From: Rhodopseudomonas rhenobacensis
GTDB taxonomy: Bacteria > Pseudomonadota > Alphaproteobacteria > Rhizobiales > Xanthobacteraceae
Reading direction: 5' to 3'
Assembly (NCBI RefSeq): GCF_014203125.1
Contig: NZ_JACHIH010000023.1
Coordinates: forward strand, 1 to 64,000
Length of the DNA: 64,000 bases
The number at the start of each line of letters is the position of its first letter. Position 1 is the stretch's first letter. Under the pieces are notes generated by a model. That model was not told the DNA's origin, made no database searches, and saw only the letters and a program-made list of their open reading frames with translations. Shown here piece after piece: positions 1 to 10,073 of this stretch. The position numbers and the translations under genes are program-made.

Positions 1-90
1 CCAGACAACACCACATCGCTGCGCGGAAAACTGAAACGTGCAGGATGGAACGATACGTTCCTCTTCGAACTCATCCAACACATGCGATAG
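1..90 (+). CDS. C-terminal fragment of an unrecognised protein
   Basis: The first frame is open from the window edge to a TAG at 88-90 and gives 29 residues ending in FELIQHMR. The composition (mixed charged and aromatic residues, few Arg/Ala runs) looks like real coding sequence rather than a shadow frame. The gene begins outside the window, so neither family nor function can be assigned. A fragment of palindromic element A follows directly. Confidence 0.45.
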   Translation, partial: PDNTTSLRGKLKRAGWNDTFLFELIQHMR

Positions 91-95
91 CCCTG

Positions 96-116
96 CCCCG
101 CAAGCGGGGCGAGGGA
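96..116. repeat. Element A fragment (short palindrome)
   Basis: The stretch CCCCGCAAGCGGGG plus CGAGGGA matches the right end of the longer element A copies at 1872-2033 and 31632-31788. It forms a small GC hairpin directly after the stop at 88-90 and may help to end that transcript. Confidence 0.6.
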
Positions 117-232
117 AGAGCAGCGCCGCTCGTTCATCTACTTTCCAGTCAAATCACAAGGCGCGCGCCGGTGTCGGCGCGCGCCTCGAAGATGATTAAG
201 ATGCCCGTCAGCAGTCGCCGGCGGGCTTTGGT

Positions 233-1519
233 TTATTTCACCACCAACGCGAGCGGGCCGCTCTTGCTGCCGTCGGCCGGCTTCACGGCACCCACCGCGG
301 TGAGCTTCGCGGTGCCGACGCCGAGCTTGCTGAGGCTCGCCACCACCGTCGCGGCGCGCTTCTGCGACAGCTTGAAAGCCTTCTTGCCGCCGCCGTCGAA
401 CGGGCCCGCGACTTCGATCTGCACCGGCTGGCACAGCGCGATCGCCTGGCCGAGCTTCGCCAGCGCCGGCTGCGAAGTCTTGCTGAGTTCGGCGCTCTTC
501 GGCTCGAAGCCGATCTTCTCCTCGGCGACCACCGCAGAGAGCTTTTGCTGGCAGGCCTTGGCGTCGAGCAGCGCGGCGGTCTTGGCGCCGACCGCTGCGT
601 CGGGCTTTTTCACCGGCACGCTTTCGGCGTCGGCCGTCGCAAGCTGCTGATGCGCGTGGCCGTCCGCAGCCGGCTTGGCAGCAGCGGCCTCCGCTTCGAC
701 CTTCGCGGCGGCTTCCTTCGCAGCTACTTCCTTCGCCGCAGCTTCCTTGGCGGCAGCTTCCTTGGCGGCAGCATCCTTGGCGGCCGCCTCCTTCGCCGCA
801 GCCTCCTTGGCCGCCGCTTCACGCTGCGCCGCCTTGCTCATCGCCTGATGCGCGGCGGCTTCCTTGGCCGCGGCTTCCGCCGCTTCCTTGGCGGCGGCTT
901 CCTGCGCCGCGGCTTCCGCGGCCTTGGCTTCGGCGGTCAGCTTGGCGATGGTCTTGGCCGACAGCGCCGGGCCGGTGAGATCGTCGACGTCGGCGACCAG
1001 CCGCACGCCCGGCACCGCGAGCAACTCTTTGCCCAATTCAACGCGCATGGCGGCGTCGATATCGGCCGGCAGCAGCACATCCCGGCCGGCGAGGTCGACG
1101 TTCACAGGATCGCCGCCCGCGGTTTCGACCGCCGCGGCGACGCGCTCGCGCAGATCCTTGTCGAGGCCGGGCAACGCCACGATCGCGAACGCTGCCCAGA
1201 TCAGGCCGGTGGCGAACAGCCCGACCCACCAGCCTTCGTAGCGCACCGGCAACAGCTGCACCGTCGCGCCGACCAGGCCGCCGATGGTGTAGGCGACCGC
1301 GAGAGCAAAGCCGGCTTCGAGCAGGATCTCCGCCTTGCCGCTGATCAGTTGCGTCGCGATCAGCACCAGCGGAATCGCCAGCACCACGCCGACTCGCGTG
1401 ATCCAGTATCCCGGCAGATCCGCGGCCCAGCCGAACCGGCTGGCCAACAATGGCGTGACAGCGCCGGCAACAAGGGCGGCTGCCAGCCACATCCAATAAT
1501 GCGTGAGCAGATAGTACAT
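233..1519 (-). CDS. OmpA-like envelope protein with membrane, BON-like and EAAAK-helix segments
   Basis: The protein has 428 residues from the ATG at 1519, chosen because GAAGGAA lies about 8 nt upstream; an open extension to 1591 has no such site. Residues ~5-115 contain three or four hydrophobic membrane segments. Residues ~118-180 resemble a BON domain. Residues ~190-275 are an Ala/Glu/Lys helix in which EAAAK is repeated almost perfectly. The C-terminal ~110 residues follow the OmpA/MotB pattern (IGFEPKSAEL, then the Asp of GPFDGGG and the Arg of LSQKRA that normally contact peptidoglycan). A protein anchored in the inner membrane that reaches the cell wall through a rigid spacer is inferred. 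The BON-plus-OmpA combination is known from other envelope proteins. The gene stands alone and its function is not known. Confidence 0.8.
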   Translation of the reverse strand: MYYLLTHYWMWLAAALVAGAVTPLLASRFGWAADLPGYWITRVGVVLAIPLVLIATQLISGKAEILLEAGFALAVAYTIGGLVGATVQLLPVRYEGWWVGLFATGLIWAAFAIVALPGLDKDLRERVAAAVETAGGDPVNVDLAGRDVLLPADIDAAMRVELGKELLAVPGVRLVADVDDLTGPALSAKTIAKLTAEAKAAEAAAQEAAAKEAAEAAAKEAAAHQAMSKAAQREAAAKEAAAKEAAAKDAAAKEAAAKEAAAKEVAAKEAAAKVEAEAAAAKPAADGHAHQQLATADAESVPVKKPDAAVGAKTAALLDAKACQQKLSAVVAEEKIGFEPKSAELSKTSQPALAKLGQAIALCQPVQIEVAGPFDGGGKKAFKLSQKRAATVVASLSKLGVGTAKLTAVGAVKPADGSKSGPLALVVK

Positions 1520-1591
1520 CAGCAGCGTTCCTTCTCGACAGAGAGCGATGTTTGCAGACGACAATGCATGGTGAGGCTGGCCGACGTTCAA

Positions 1592-1871
1592 ACCGCGCGC
1601 AGCGACAGATGCAGCAGGCGCTGCAGGCGATCGGATCGGGCTTTGGCCTCGGAACCGATCAATAGCGTCGTTGGCCGGGCACCAGCCATCCTGACTAAAG
1701 TTTGATCGTCATAGATTAGCTGCACCAAAACTGTGCAGCGCGCCGAAGAACGCAGCAAGCCCTACGCGAGTACGCTTACTAACTGTAACGGGGTGAGGAA
1801 AAGCAGGATTGCGGCTGAGAGAAGTTTGCGCAGGAATCGCCAACTACTATTCGTTCAGAGTACCGGCCCTT
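1592..1871. other. Intergenic region, no gene seen
   Basis: No frame here has convincing coding character. It must hold the promoter of the leftward envelope gene. A perfect 7-bp hairpin (GCTGCAC, 7-nt loop, GTGCAGC) lies at 1719-1739. Its role is unknown; it could be a regulator site or a weak terminator. Confidence 0.5.
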
Positions 1872-2033
1872 ACCTCTCCCCGCTTGCGGGGAGAGGTCGC
1901 CCCCGCGTAGCGCAGCGAAGCGGGGTCGGGTGAGGCGGCGTCTCGGCATAACGCGGCGCCCCCTCACCCGGCGCGACAAGCTTTGCTTGTCACGCCACCC
2001 TCTCCCCGCAAGCGGGGCGAGGGAGCGATGCCC
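1872..2033. repeat. Element A, full copy (palindromic intergenic repeat)
   Basis: This copy starts with the hairpin CCTCTCCCCGC-TTGC-GGGGAGAGG. It continues with GGGTGAGG pairing with CCTCACCC, an ACAAGC/GCTTGT hairpin, and ends with CCCCGCAAGCGGGG. Related copies are at 25953-26049 (internally deleted), 31632-31788 and 60532-60639 (variant). All lie between genes. It sits at the 3' end of ppc. Confidence 0.85.
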
Positions 2034-2070
2034 AAGCGCTCCGCCTAAAATCGACCGCCGATGGCTCGCC

Positions 2071-4854
2071 TTAGCCGCTGTTGCGCAGGCCGGCGGAGAT
2101 GCCGTTGATGGTGAGCTGGATGCCGCGCAGCACCTTCTCGTCGACGGCATGGCCGCGGTGCTCTTTCAACAGCTCGACCTGCACGTGGTTGAGCGGATCG
2201 AGATAGGGGAAGCGGTTGCGGATCGAACGCTCGAGCCGCGGATTGCCCTGCAGCAGCCGGTCCTGCTGCATGATGTCGAGCAGCGCCTGGATCGAGCCGT
2301 GCCACTCGGCGCGGATCCGGCCGAAGATTGCCTGCCGCAGCTGTTCGTCGGGCACCAATTCGGCGTAGCGCGAGGCGATCGCGATCGAGCTCTTCGCCAG
2401 CACCATGTCCATGTTCGACAGCAATGTGCGGAAAAACGGCCACTCGCGATACAGCTCCTGCAGGAACGCCATTCCCTTGTCGGGATGTTCTTTGACGAAG
2501 GCCTCAACCGCGCTGCCGAAGCCGTACCAACCCGGCAGCATCAGCCGGCATTGCGCCCAGGAGAACACCCAGGGAATCGCGCGCAGATCCTCGATCTTGT
2601 GGGTCTTCTTGCGCGACGCCGGGCGGCTGCCGATGTTCAGCGTGGCGATCTCGGTGATCACCGTGGAGGCCCAGAAGTAATCCTCGAAGCCCTCGGTTTC
2701 GTAGACCAGGCCGCGATAGGCCTTGAAGGCGAACGACGACAACTGCTCCATGGCGTCGAGATATTCGGCGCGCGGCGCGCTCTGCCGCGGCATCAGCAGG
2801 CTGGCCTCCAGCGTTGCTGCGGCAAGAATCTCCAGATTGTTGCGGCCGACCTCGGCGTTGGAATATTTGCTGGTGATGATCTCGCCCTGCTCGGTGATGC
2901 GGATCTGGCCGTTCACCGCGCCGCCGGGCTGCGCCAGGATGGCGTCGTAGCTCGGCCCGCCGCCGCGGCCGACTGAACCGCCGCGACCGTGAAACAGCCG
3001 CAGCCGCACGCCGTGATGCTCGAACACCTTCACCAGTTCGATCTCGGCCTTGTACAGCTCCCAGCCCGAGGTGACGAAGCCGCCGTCCTTGTTGCTGTCG
3101 GAATAGCCCAGCATCACTTCCTGGACGCCGCCGCGGCTGTCGACCAGCCGGCGATAATCGTGCAGCCCGAGCAGCCGGTCCATGATCCCGGCCGCGGCCT
3201 GCAGATCCTCGATGGTCTCGAACAGCGGCACCACGTTGATGGCGCTGCGCCCGGCGTGGTCGACCAGGCCCACCTCCTTCAGCAGCAGCACCACCTCCAG
3301 CATGTCGGAGACGCCCTTGCACATCGAGATGATGCATTGGGAAATCACGGTGTGCCCGAACGCGGCGTGGGCCTCGGCGGCAGTGCGGAACACGGCCAAT
3401 TCGCCGAGCGTCTCCTCGCCGTATCTCACGAACGGCGACACCAGCGGCCGCGTCGAGCGCAATTCGCCGGCGAGCAGCGCGATCCGCGCTTCCTCGTTCA
3501 TCGCCATGTAGGACTTGCCCGGCATCGCGGCGTCGATCAGCTCGGTCATGCTGCGCTCGTGCACCGCGGAGTTCTGCCGCATGTCGAGACTGGCGAGGTG
3601 GAAGCCGAAGCAATCGGCGGCGCGGCGCAGCTGCCGCAGCCGGCCGCGCGCGATCACCGCGGCCTGGTTGGCGATCAGCGAGCGATGCAGCACGTCGAGG
3701 TCGGCCTTGAACTCCTGCGGATCGGCGTAGGGCTCGGCGGCGCCGACCGGGGCGCGGATGTCGTCGAATTTCAGCCGATGCGCGGTGGCGGCGAGCCGCG
3801 CATAGATCCCGGACACCGCCAGCCGATACGGCTCGCCGCTGCGATGCGGCGAGGTGTCGGGCGAGCGCTCCGCCAGCGCGCGCAGATCCTCGGAGATATC
3901 GGCGAGGTGGGCTGCGATCGACAGTTCGGAGCCGAGCGCATGCAGCTCGTCGAGATAGAAGCGCAGCGCCCGGGTGCTCTGCAGCCGCAGCGCGCCGCGC
4001 ATCACCTCGGCGGTGACGAACGGGTTGCCGTCGCGGTCGCCGCCGATCCAGCTGCCCATCCGCAGGAACGAGGCGAGCTCCTCGCTGGCTCCGTCGTCGT
4101 CGTTGAGGCGATCTTCCAGCGTGCAATGCAGCCGCGGCACTTCACGCAGGAAGCTGTGGTCGTAGAACGACAGCCCGTTCTTGACCTCGTCGAGCACGGT
4201 CAATTTGGTCCGGCGCAGCATGTTGGTCTGCCACAACGTCAGCACCGCGCGGCGCAGCTGTTCCTCGTGCTGCGCAATCTCCTCGGCAGTCATCTGCAGC
4301 CGTTCGCGGCGGTCGAGCAGCGCGGCGACCTCCATCTCGCGGTCCATGGTGCTCTTGCGGCGCACCTCGGTCGGGTGCGCGGTCAACACCGGGCTGACCA
4401 GCGCGTTGGCGAAGAACTTGCGTAGCTGCGGCGCGCTGATGCCGACCGCGCGGGCATGCGCCAGCGTGCCGACCACGGAGCCCGCCCGCGGCGTGCCGCT
4501 TTGCGCGCGTAGCTGCCGGATGTTGTTCTGGTCCTCGGCGATGTTGGCGAGATGCGAGAAGTAGCTGAAGGCGCGGACGATGCGCACGGTGTCGGGCGTC
4601 GACAGCCCGTCCAGGATGGCTTCGAGCTCGCTGCGCGCCGGCTTGTCGTTGTCGCGGTGGAAGCGGATCGAGGTCTGCCGGATCCGTTCGACGACGTCGA
4701 ACACGCCCTCCCCCTCCTGGTCGCGCACGGTGTCGCCGAGAATGCGGCCGAGCAGCCGGATGTCGTCGCGCAGCCGGGCGTCCTCGTCGATCGCGGCAGC
4801 GTCCTCTGCGGTGGATTGCGCGGCCTGCTCGAGGGGCATGATCTTGGACGACAT
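2071..4854 (-). CDS. ppc: Phosphoenolpyruvate carboxylase
   Basis: This 927-residue enzyme adds bicarbonate to phosphoenolpyruvate to make oxaloacetate, the main anaplerotic reaction feeding the TCA cycle, and acts in the cytoplasm. Family hallmarks are present: [13 protein letters not shown] near residue 155 with the catalytic His, [10 protein letters not shown] near 585, the glycine-rich loop [15 protein letters not shown] near 625, and the C-terminal end [11 protein letters not shown] that forms part of the allosteric site. Length is usual for bacterial PEPC. The ATG at 4854 is preceded by GGAGGAT at good spacing. It appears to be a single-gene unit, with element A just past its stop. Confidence 0.97.
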   Translation of the reverse strand: MSSKIMPLEQAAQSTAEDAAAIDEDARLRDDIRLLGRILGDTVRDQEGEGVFDVVERIRQTSIRFHRDNDKPARSELEAILDGLSTPDTVRIVRAFSYFSHLANIAEDQNNIRQLRAQSGTPRAGSVVGTLAHARAVGISAPQLRKFFANALVSPVLTAHPTEVRRKSTMDREMEVAALLDRRERLQMTAEEIAQHEEQLRRAVLTLWQTNMLRRTKLTVLDEVKNGLSFYDHSFLREVPRLHCTLEDRLNDDDGASEELASFLRMGSWIGGDRDGNPFVTAEVMRGALRLQSTRALRFYLDELHALGSELSIAAHLADISEDLRALAERSPDTSPHRSGEPYRLAVSGIYARLAATAHRLKFDDIRAPVGAAEPYADPQEFKADLDVLHRSLIANQAAVIARGRLRQLRRAADCFGFHLASLDMRQNSAVHERSMTELIDAAMPGKSYMAMNEEARIALLAGELRSTRPLVSPFVRYGEETLGELAVFRTAAEAHAAFGHTVISQCIISMCKGVSDMLEVVLLLKEVGLVDHAGRSAINVVPLFETIEDLQAAAGIMDRLLGLHDYRRLVDSRGGVQEVMLGYSDSNKDGGFVTSGWELYKAEIELVKVFEHHGVRLRLFHGRGGSVGRGGGPSYDAILAQPGGAVNGQIRITEQGEIITSKYSNAEVGRNNLEILAAATLEASLLMPRQSAPRAEYLDAMEQLSSFAFKAYRGLVYETEGFEDYFWASTVITEIATLNIGSRPASRKKTHKIEDLRAIPWVFSWAQCRLMLPGWYGFGSAVEAFVKEHPDKGMAFLQELYREWPFFRTLLSNMDMVLAKSSIAIASRYAELVPDEQLRQAIFGRIRAEWHGSIQALLDIMQQDRLLQGNPRLERSIRNRFPYLDPLNHVQVELLKEHRGHAVDEKVLRGIQLTINGISAGLRNSG

Positions 4855-4984
4855 CAGCGGATCCTCCAGGATGTTGCCGGCACCCTTTCACCTCGCAAGT
4901 TTTTCGCAGCAAGGCAAGGTCAAGAAAACGGCGCTGGCGCGCAGCAAACGGGCGGCCGCCGCAGCGGCACGGTGCAGCGCCCGA

Positions 4985-6032
4985 TCACGCCGCCGCGCGG
5001 ATCGCAGAGGTGGCGAGCAATCCCGGCCGCAACACCTCGGCGGCGGTGGCGCCGGAAATCACCACCGCCTCGATCCCGGGGCCGTGGGTGGCGGCACCGG
5101 CGATCACCAGATTGCGCAGCGGCGTCTTCACCGACAGCGCGATGATCGAGCCGCTGCCATTGCAGATCGCCGGCGATGCCGAGCCGCTCGAATACGCAGC
5201 GCACCGGCCCGCCGGGTTGCCAGCCGGAGATGTCGTGCACGCCGGAATCGAAGCGGAACACCAGCTTGTCGCCGGTCGTCGGATCACGCTCGCGGGCGCG
5301 GCGCAGCCAGTGATGCGCAAAGCCGCCGGGCACCACGTGATGCTCGCAGACGATCACCTTGAGCCCGGCATCGGCGAGCAGCGCCGCGGCGATCAGGCCG
5401 CCGATCCCGGCACCGACCACGGCGACGTCGCAAACTTCGTCGCCTTCGCCCGGCCGCGTGGCGAAATCCGGTGCCGGCCAGGCATTGCGCGTATCGCCCT
5501 GGGCCATCCGCGCAAGCCCCCTCCGCACCAACAGCTTCGGCAGCAGCACCGAGGCGACGCCGCCCAGCGCCAGCGGTCCCCAATGCGCCACCGCGGGCAA
5601 TCGCAGATAGAACGCCAGCACCAGCCAGAGAAACAGCGCCGCCCACAGCGCCGAGATCTGCATGTTGATGCTGAGAAACAGCGGCGAAGCGGCCACGCCC
5701 TGATAGTCGCGCGCCGAGAATTCCGCGGTCCACGGCCGCCGCAGCGCCACGCTCAGTAAAGCGCCGAGCCCGAGCCCCAGCATCAGCAACGCGCCGGCGT
5801 TGTCGATCAGCGCGGTCGCGCCCGCGGCGTGGCCGACCACGACGATCGCCAGCCCGAACATCAAAGAAAGATCGAACACCGGCGGCGGCTTGCCGCGCGA
5901 CCACAGCGCCGACCACGCCACGGCGTAGGCGAGCCCCACCGCAGCGCCCAGCAACGGTAAGCCGAGCCAGCTCAGCAGCGCAAAAATCGGTAACGCCAGC
6001 AAGGCGGCATGCGCGATCAGAAAGGTCTTCAT
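4985..6032 (-). pseudogene. Membrane-anchored FAD oxidoreductase (carotenoid desaturase/retinol saturase type), internally deleted
   Basis: Starting at 6032, residues 1-170 contain about five membrane segments. Then a dinucleotide-binding motif (VAVVGAGIGGLIAAALL) and the GFAHHW and SGVHDISGW motifs follow, typical of phytoene-desaturase-like FAD enzymes. Homology stops near GIAGDLQWQR (around 5165). The family's C-terminal FAD motif (LRNLVIAGAATHGPGIEAV) then resumes at once in a different frame and ends at 4985. In the original frame, translation runs on to 4920 as Arg-rich nonsense. Roughly 250 or more residues of substrate domain are missing, so I read this as a deletion plus frameshift that inactivated the gene. 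The original substrate is unknown. Confidence 0.75.
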
Positions 6033-6245
6033 GGCGGAGAGCTCCGGACCGGGAGCTACTTATACGATGTAAATCAGCCGGAAATCACCGGGAATTTGAT
6101 CCGGAGCAGCCTGCACGGACTGATCGTGCTGCGGCTGGCCGGACAGCCGCCGCCGCGCGGACTTCTCGCGGCCGCGCGCCGCGTGGATCGACGCGCAGGT
6201 CAACGGACTGCGCAAGCGCTGAGCCGTTGTTGTTAGCAGCGGCCG

Positions 6246-6491
6246 TTAGAACGCCAGCCCGACCCGGCGGCCGGCGCTCCACACCAGCCGGCAGCGCTTC
6301 TTCGATCCCGCATACAGCATCTCGAACCGGCCGGGCAGCTTGAACGGGCCGCAGATCTCGACGCAGGCGCCGCCCGCGGAATAATCCACCACGCGGCAAT
6401 CGATCACCGGCAATTTCGGGCCGACGATCAGCTTGGCGGTGGTCGCCATGCGGCCGGCCGGCCGGACCCGTGCGAACCTGCGCGGATGCAT
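6246..6491 (-). CDS. Short PilZ-domain protein
   Basis: This 81-residue protein carries an Arg-containing N-terminus (RRFARVRPAGR) and the DYSAGGACVE motif characteristic of PilZ domains, which bind cyclic di-GMP. The chain is a minimal PilZ domain with no partner domain, so it would act as an adaptor. Its RxxxR element is not fully canonical, so nucleotide binding is likely but unproven. No nearby gene points to a target. Confidence 0.75.
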   Translation of the reverse strand: MHPRRFARVRPAGRMATTAKLIVGPKLPVIDCRVVDYSAGGACVEICGPFKLPGRFEMLYAGSKKRCRLVWSAGRRVGLAF

Positions 6492-6694
6492 GCATTCCTC
6501 CGTGACGTCGCGGTCATCCGCCCCATGGGGACAGAGCGGTTTGAAGAATCCGTTGAACTTTATGGTGAACGAATTCGCCGGCGCCCGCGTATTTGTCTTG
6601 CGTCAAATCAGCGCCAGAGTTTGCGACCTAGATTTGCCCGCGGCGGCCCGCCCGCCCCGAATGCACAGGCTCCCCTGCAACAAAGGACGTATCG

Positions 6695-6958
6695 ATGGCC
6701 GACGTCGACAAGCATCTTGACGCCCGGATGGCCCGGATCGAACTCGCGGTGCAGCGCGTCCAGCTGTTCATCGTGATGGTGGTGGCGCTGTTCGTCATCA
6801 ACTGGTGCCTGGCGATCGCCGAGCGCGCGTTCCCCGACGACGAGTTGGTGCTGTGGTTCTACGGCAGCCGCGGCGTGGCGCTGTTGCTCGGCGTGCTGCT
6901 GGCCTATGCGGCGGCCAAGATCATCGGCTATCCTCTCAAGGTGCTGGCCCGCGCCTGA
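6695..6958 (+). CDS. Small two-segment membrane protein, unknown function
   Basis: The 87-residue product has a charged N-terminal helix (residues 1-20), a hydrophobic segment at ~22-42 (VQLFIVMVVALFVINWCLAI), a short polar stretch with FPDDELV, and a second hydrophobic segment at ~58-80. The start ATG follows AAAGGACG within 10 nt. I do not recognise the family. It lies alone between the PilZ gene and the sensor kinase. Confidence 0.65.
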   Translation: MADVDKHLDARMARIELAVQRVQLFIVMVVALFVINWCLAIAERAFPDDELVLWFYGSRGVALLLGVLLAYAAAKIIGYPLKVLARA

Positions 6959-7242
6959 GCGTCGCCGCCGGGTGGGGCGGCGATTGCGCCCCGAGCTCTC
7001 GGCACGAGCGGCACTATGTCCGCTGGTGCGATGCGCGGCTTTACTAGGTGTCATTCCCTGCAACACGCGCTAAAGTTGATTCGTTCCTGGTCCGCCGCAG
7101 TCGGCGGCGCGGGCAGTTGTGACGTGCGAAATCGGTGAGATCGCTCGATCCGAAGCGTTCAACAGAGGTCGGATCGGCCCGCGGTGGCGTTGCGCGGCAA
7201 CTTCACGGCACGGGCTGGGTCGACCAAAGGCCGGGGATTCGC

Positions 7243-10032
7243 TTGAGCCAAGGACTAAGCCTTTCGACGCGGCTGACGATCGCCATCGTCGCCTTGGTCG
7301 TCGCCACCGCCGGCACCGTGGGCTATCTGAGCTATCGAAACATCGCCGGGGTCGCGGTGCCGCGCGCGCTGGTGCGGCTCGATGCGCACACCCGCTCGGT
7401 CGCGGTGGAACTCGCCGACATCGTCAACGACGTGCGCGCCGACCTCACCGGGTTTCGCGACGTCATCGGGCTCGAGGAAATCATCGCGCTGAGCCGCGAT
7501 CCGGGCACTCGGGAGGCCGGCGGCCAGACGCTGGCGCAGTGGCGCGCCCGCATCGCCCGGCGCTTTGCCGCCGAGCTGGAGGCCAAACCGCACTTCGCGC
7601 AATTCCGCATCATCGGCGCCGCCGATGGCGGTCGCGAGATGGTGCGGGTCGATCGTCACGCGGAGAACGGCCGCGCCCGTATCGTGTCCGACGCCGATCT
7701 GCAGCAGAAGGCCAGCCGCGGTTATTTCCGGCAGGCCGTCGCGGCGCCGGACGGCGCCGTTCTGGTGTCGCCGATCGAGCTCAACCAGGAATACGGCCGG
7801 ATCGAATTGCCGCCGCAACCCGTGATCCGGGTGCTCACGCCGATTTATGCGCCGGACGGCCAATGGTTCGGCCTCTTGATCGTCAACATCGATCTGCGGC
7901 CAGCCTTCGCGGCGATCAAGTCGCACACCAGCCCGGACACCTCCGTCTATGTGGTGAACGACCGCGGCGATTACCTCGTGCATCCGGATCCGGAGCGCGA
8001 ATTCGGCTTCGAATTCGGCATGCCGTTTCGCGTACAGAACGATTTTCCGGAAACCGCGGCGGCGCTGGCCAGCGGCGAGCCGCGGCAGCCGGAACTGGTC
8101 GAACATCGCGGCGGCACGCGCTACGGCCTGGCGCTGGCGTCGATGCGGCTCGGCGGCGGACCGCTGGTTTCGGTGATCGAGGTGATCCCGGAAGAAAAAA
8201 TCGTCGCGCTGGCGCTGCAGGCGCTGCGCGACTCCAGCCTGCTCGGCGGCACCATCGCGGTGCTGTGCGCGATGCTGCTGGCCTTCGTTCTGGCGCGCAC
8301 CCTGACCCGGCAGCTGACCCAGATGACCGCAGCGGTCGCCGGCTTCGCGCAGGGCAAGCCGCTGCTGGTGCCGCTCAACGCCGGCGGCGAGATCGGCGTG
8401 CTGGCGCGCGCGTTCCAGAACATGGTGCAGGAGGTCGGCGAAAAGACCACCGCGATCCGGCGCGAGAAGGACGTTTTCCAGAGCATCATGGCGGCGATGG
8501 CCGAAGCCGTGCTGCTGATCGATGCCGAGGGCAACATCGTCTACGCCAACCGCGCCAACCAGGAACTGCTCGGGCCGATCGAGCTCGAAGGCACCGGCTG
8601 GCGCGAGCTGTACGACATCTATCAACCCGACGGCACCACGCTGCTGCCGCGGCAGCACTGGCCGTCGGCGCGCTGCCTGCTTGGCGAACAGGTCGACGGC
8701 TTCGAACTGGTTTGCCGGCGCCGCGACAACGGCAAGTCCATTCATGTGATGGGCAGCGCGCATCCGATCCGCGACGCCGGCGGCGCGCTGAGCGGCGCCG
8801 TCGTGGTGTATCGCGACGTCTCCGCCGCCAAGGAGATCGAGCGCCAATTGCGGCAGTCGCAGAAGCTCGACGCCATCGGCCAATTGACCGGCGGCGTCGC
8901 CCACGACTTCAACAACACGCTGACCGTGATCACCGGCACCGCCGAAATCCTGATCGAGAACCTCGCCGACCGGCCCGGCATGCAGCAGATCGCCAAGATG
9001 ATCGACGAGGCGGCCGGCCGCGGCGCCGAACTCACCAAACACCTGTTGGCCTTCGCCCGGAGGCAACCACTGCAGCCGCGCAACGTCGACGTCAACACGC
9101 TGGTGCTCAACACCGCGCAATTGCTGCGGCCGACGCTGGGCGAGCATATCGAGATCGAATCCATGCTCGGCAACGACGCCGAACCCGCGCATATCGACCC
9201 CTCGCAGCTGTCGACCGCGCTGCTCAACCTCGCGGTCAACGCCCGCGACGCGATGCCGAACGGCGGCAAGCTGACGCTGGAGACCGGCAACGTGGTGCTC
9301 GACGAGGCCTACGCCGAGGCCAATCCAGAAGTAGCGCCCGGCCCCTATGTGATGATCGCGGTCAGCGATACCGGCACCGGCATTCCGGCTGCGATCCGCG
9401 ACAAGGTGTTCGAGCCGTTCTTCACCACCAAGGATGTCGGCAAGGGCACCGGGCTTGGGCTCAGCATGGTGTACGGCTTCGTCAAGCAGTCCAACGGACA
9501 CATCAAGATCTACAGCGAGGAAGGCTACGGCACCACGATCAAGCTGTATCTGCCCCGCGCCAGCGCCGAAGCCGAAGAGCTGGCGCCGACCGCGCCGATC
9601 AAAGGCGGCAGCGAAACCGTGCTGGTGGTGGAAGACGACGCCATGGTGCGCAACTTCGTCGTCACCCAGCTGCGCAGCCTCGGCTACAAGACGCTGATGG
9701 CCGCGAACGGCGCCGAGACGTTGGCGCAGATCGACGCCGGCGCGTCGTTCGATCTGCTGTTCACCGACGTCATCATGCCCGGCCTCAACGGCCGGCAGCT
9801 CGCCGACGCCGTCAAGCAGCGGCGGCCCGGCACCAAGGTGCTGTACACCTCGGGCTACACCGAGAACGCCATCGTGCATCACGGCCGGCTCGACCCCGGG
9901 GTGCTGCTGCTGCCGAAGCCGTATCGGAAATCCGAACTGGCGCGCTTGATCCGCGCCGCGCTGAATGCGGAGGCCGGCGCTGATGCCGACACCGGCCCGA
10001 CCGTCGAGACCATGGATCGCGCGGGCTCCTGA
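7243..10032 (+). CDS. Hybrid sensor histidine kinase with receiver domain
   Basis: This is a membrane sensor that phosphorylates itself and passes the phosphate to its own receiver. In order from the TTG at 7243 (929 residues): membrane segment ~5-28; a large periplasmic sensory region of double-Cache type ~30-330; second membrane segment ~334-356; HAMP ~355-405; PAS ~410-525; HisKA with His ~554 in GGVAHDFNN; ATPase domain with DTGTGIP and GTGLGLS; receiver ~790-905 with Asp ~842 in FTDVIMPG. The TTG start is preferred because GGGGA lies just upstream and it places the first membrane segment at the N-terminus; a GTG at 7135 would add 36 residues. No cognate regulator is adjacent, so the signal is unknown. 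Confidence 0.9.
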   Translation: MSQGLSLSTRLTIAIVALVVATAGTVGYLSYRNIAGVAVPRALVRLDAHTRSVAVELADIVNDVRADLTGFRDVIGLEEIIALSRDPGTREAGGQTLAQWRARIARRFAAELEAKPHFAQFRIIGAADGGREMVRVDRHAENGRARIVSDADLQQKASRGYFRQAVAAPDGAVLVSPIELNQEYGRIELPPQPVIRVLTPIYAPDGQWFGLLIVNIDLRPAFAAIKSHTSPDTSVYVVNDRGDYLVHPDPEREFGFEFGMPFRVQNDFPETAAALASGEPRQPELVEHRGGTRYGLALASMRLGGGPLVSVIEVIPEEKIVALALQALRDSSLLGGTIAVLCAMLLAFVLARTLTRQLTQMTAAVAGFAQGKPLLVPLNAGGEIGVLARAFQNMVQEVGEKTTAIRREKDVFQSIMAAMAEAVLLIDAEGNIVYANRANQELLGPIELEGTGWRELYDIYQPDGTTLLPRQHWPSARCLLGEQVDGFELVCRRRDNGKSIHVMGSAHPIRDAGGALSGAVVVYRDVSAAKEIERQLRQSQKLDAIGQLTGGVAHDFNNTLTVITGTAEILIENLADRPGMQQIAKMIDEAAGRGAELTKHLLAFARRQPLQPRNVDVNTLVLNTAQLLRPTLGEHIEIESMLGNDAEPAHIDPSQLSTALLNLAVNARDAMPNGGKLTLETGNVVLDEAYAEANPEVAPGPYVMIAVSDTGTGIPAAIRDKVFEPFFTTKDVGKGTGLGLSMVYGFVKQSNGHIKIYSEEGYGTTIKLYLPRASAEAEELAPTAPIKGGSETVLVVEDDAMVRNFVVTQLRSLGYKTLMAANGAETLAQIDAGASFDLLFTDVIMPGLNGRQLADAVKQRRPGTKVLYTSGYTENAIVHHGRLDPGVLLLPKPYRKSELARLIRAALNAEAGADADTGPTVETMDRAGS

Positions 10033-10073
10033 GAGCCTGACCGAAAAAGCAGCGAGCAAAATCAGGGGTTGTT

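Noticed and set aside
700-830. Tandem DNA repeat of about 15 bp that might suggest a CRISPR or VNTR array
   Set aside because: The period equals five codons (EAAAK) with synonymous variation and no spacers; it is coding sequence.
545-1705. Plus-strand frame with Gly/Leu/Arg repeats opposite the EAAAK gene
   Set aside because: It is the antisense reading of the EAAAK-coding repeats; no start site or family supports it.
2989-4425. Long plus-strand frame (478 codons) opposite ppc
   Set aside because: It is His/Arg/Gly/Gln-rich with no recognisable motif and lies wholly antisense to a clear PEP carboxylase; high GC content makes such shadows common.
6085-6245. Possible short coding remnant before the PilZ gene ending AAWIDAQVNGLRKR
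   Set aside because: It is open for only about 30 codons after a stop, with no start or ribosome site; too little to call a gene or pseudogene.
7255-10059. Minus-strand frame of 934 codons opposite the sensor kinase
   Set aside because: The plus strand has every kinase motif in order; the antisense frame has none.
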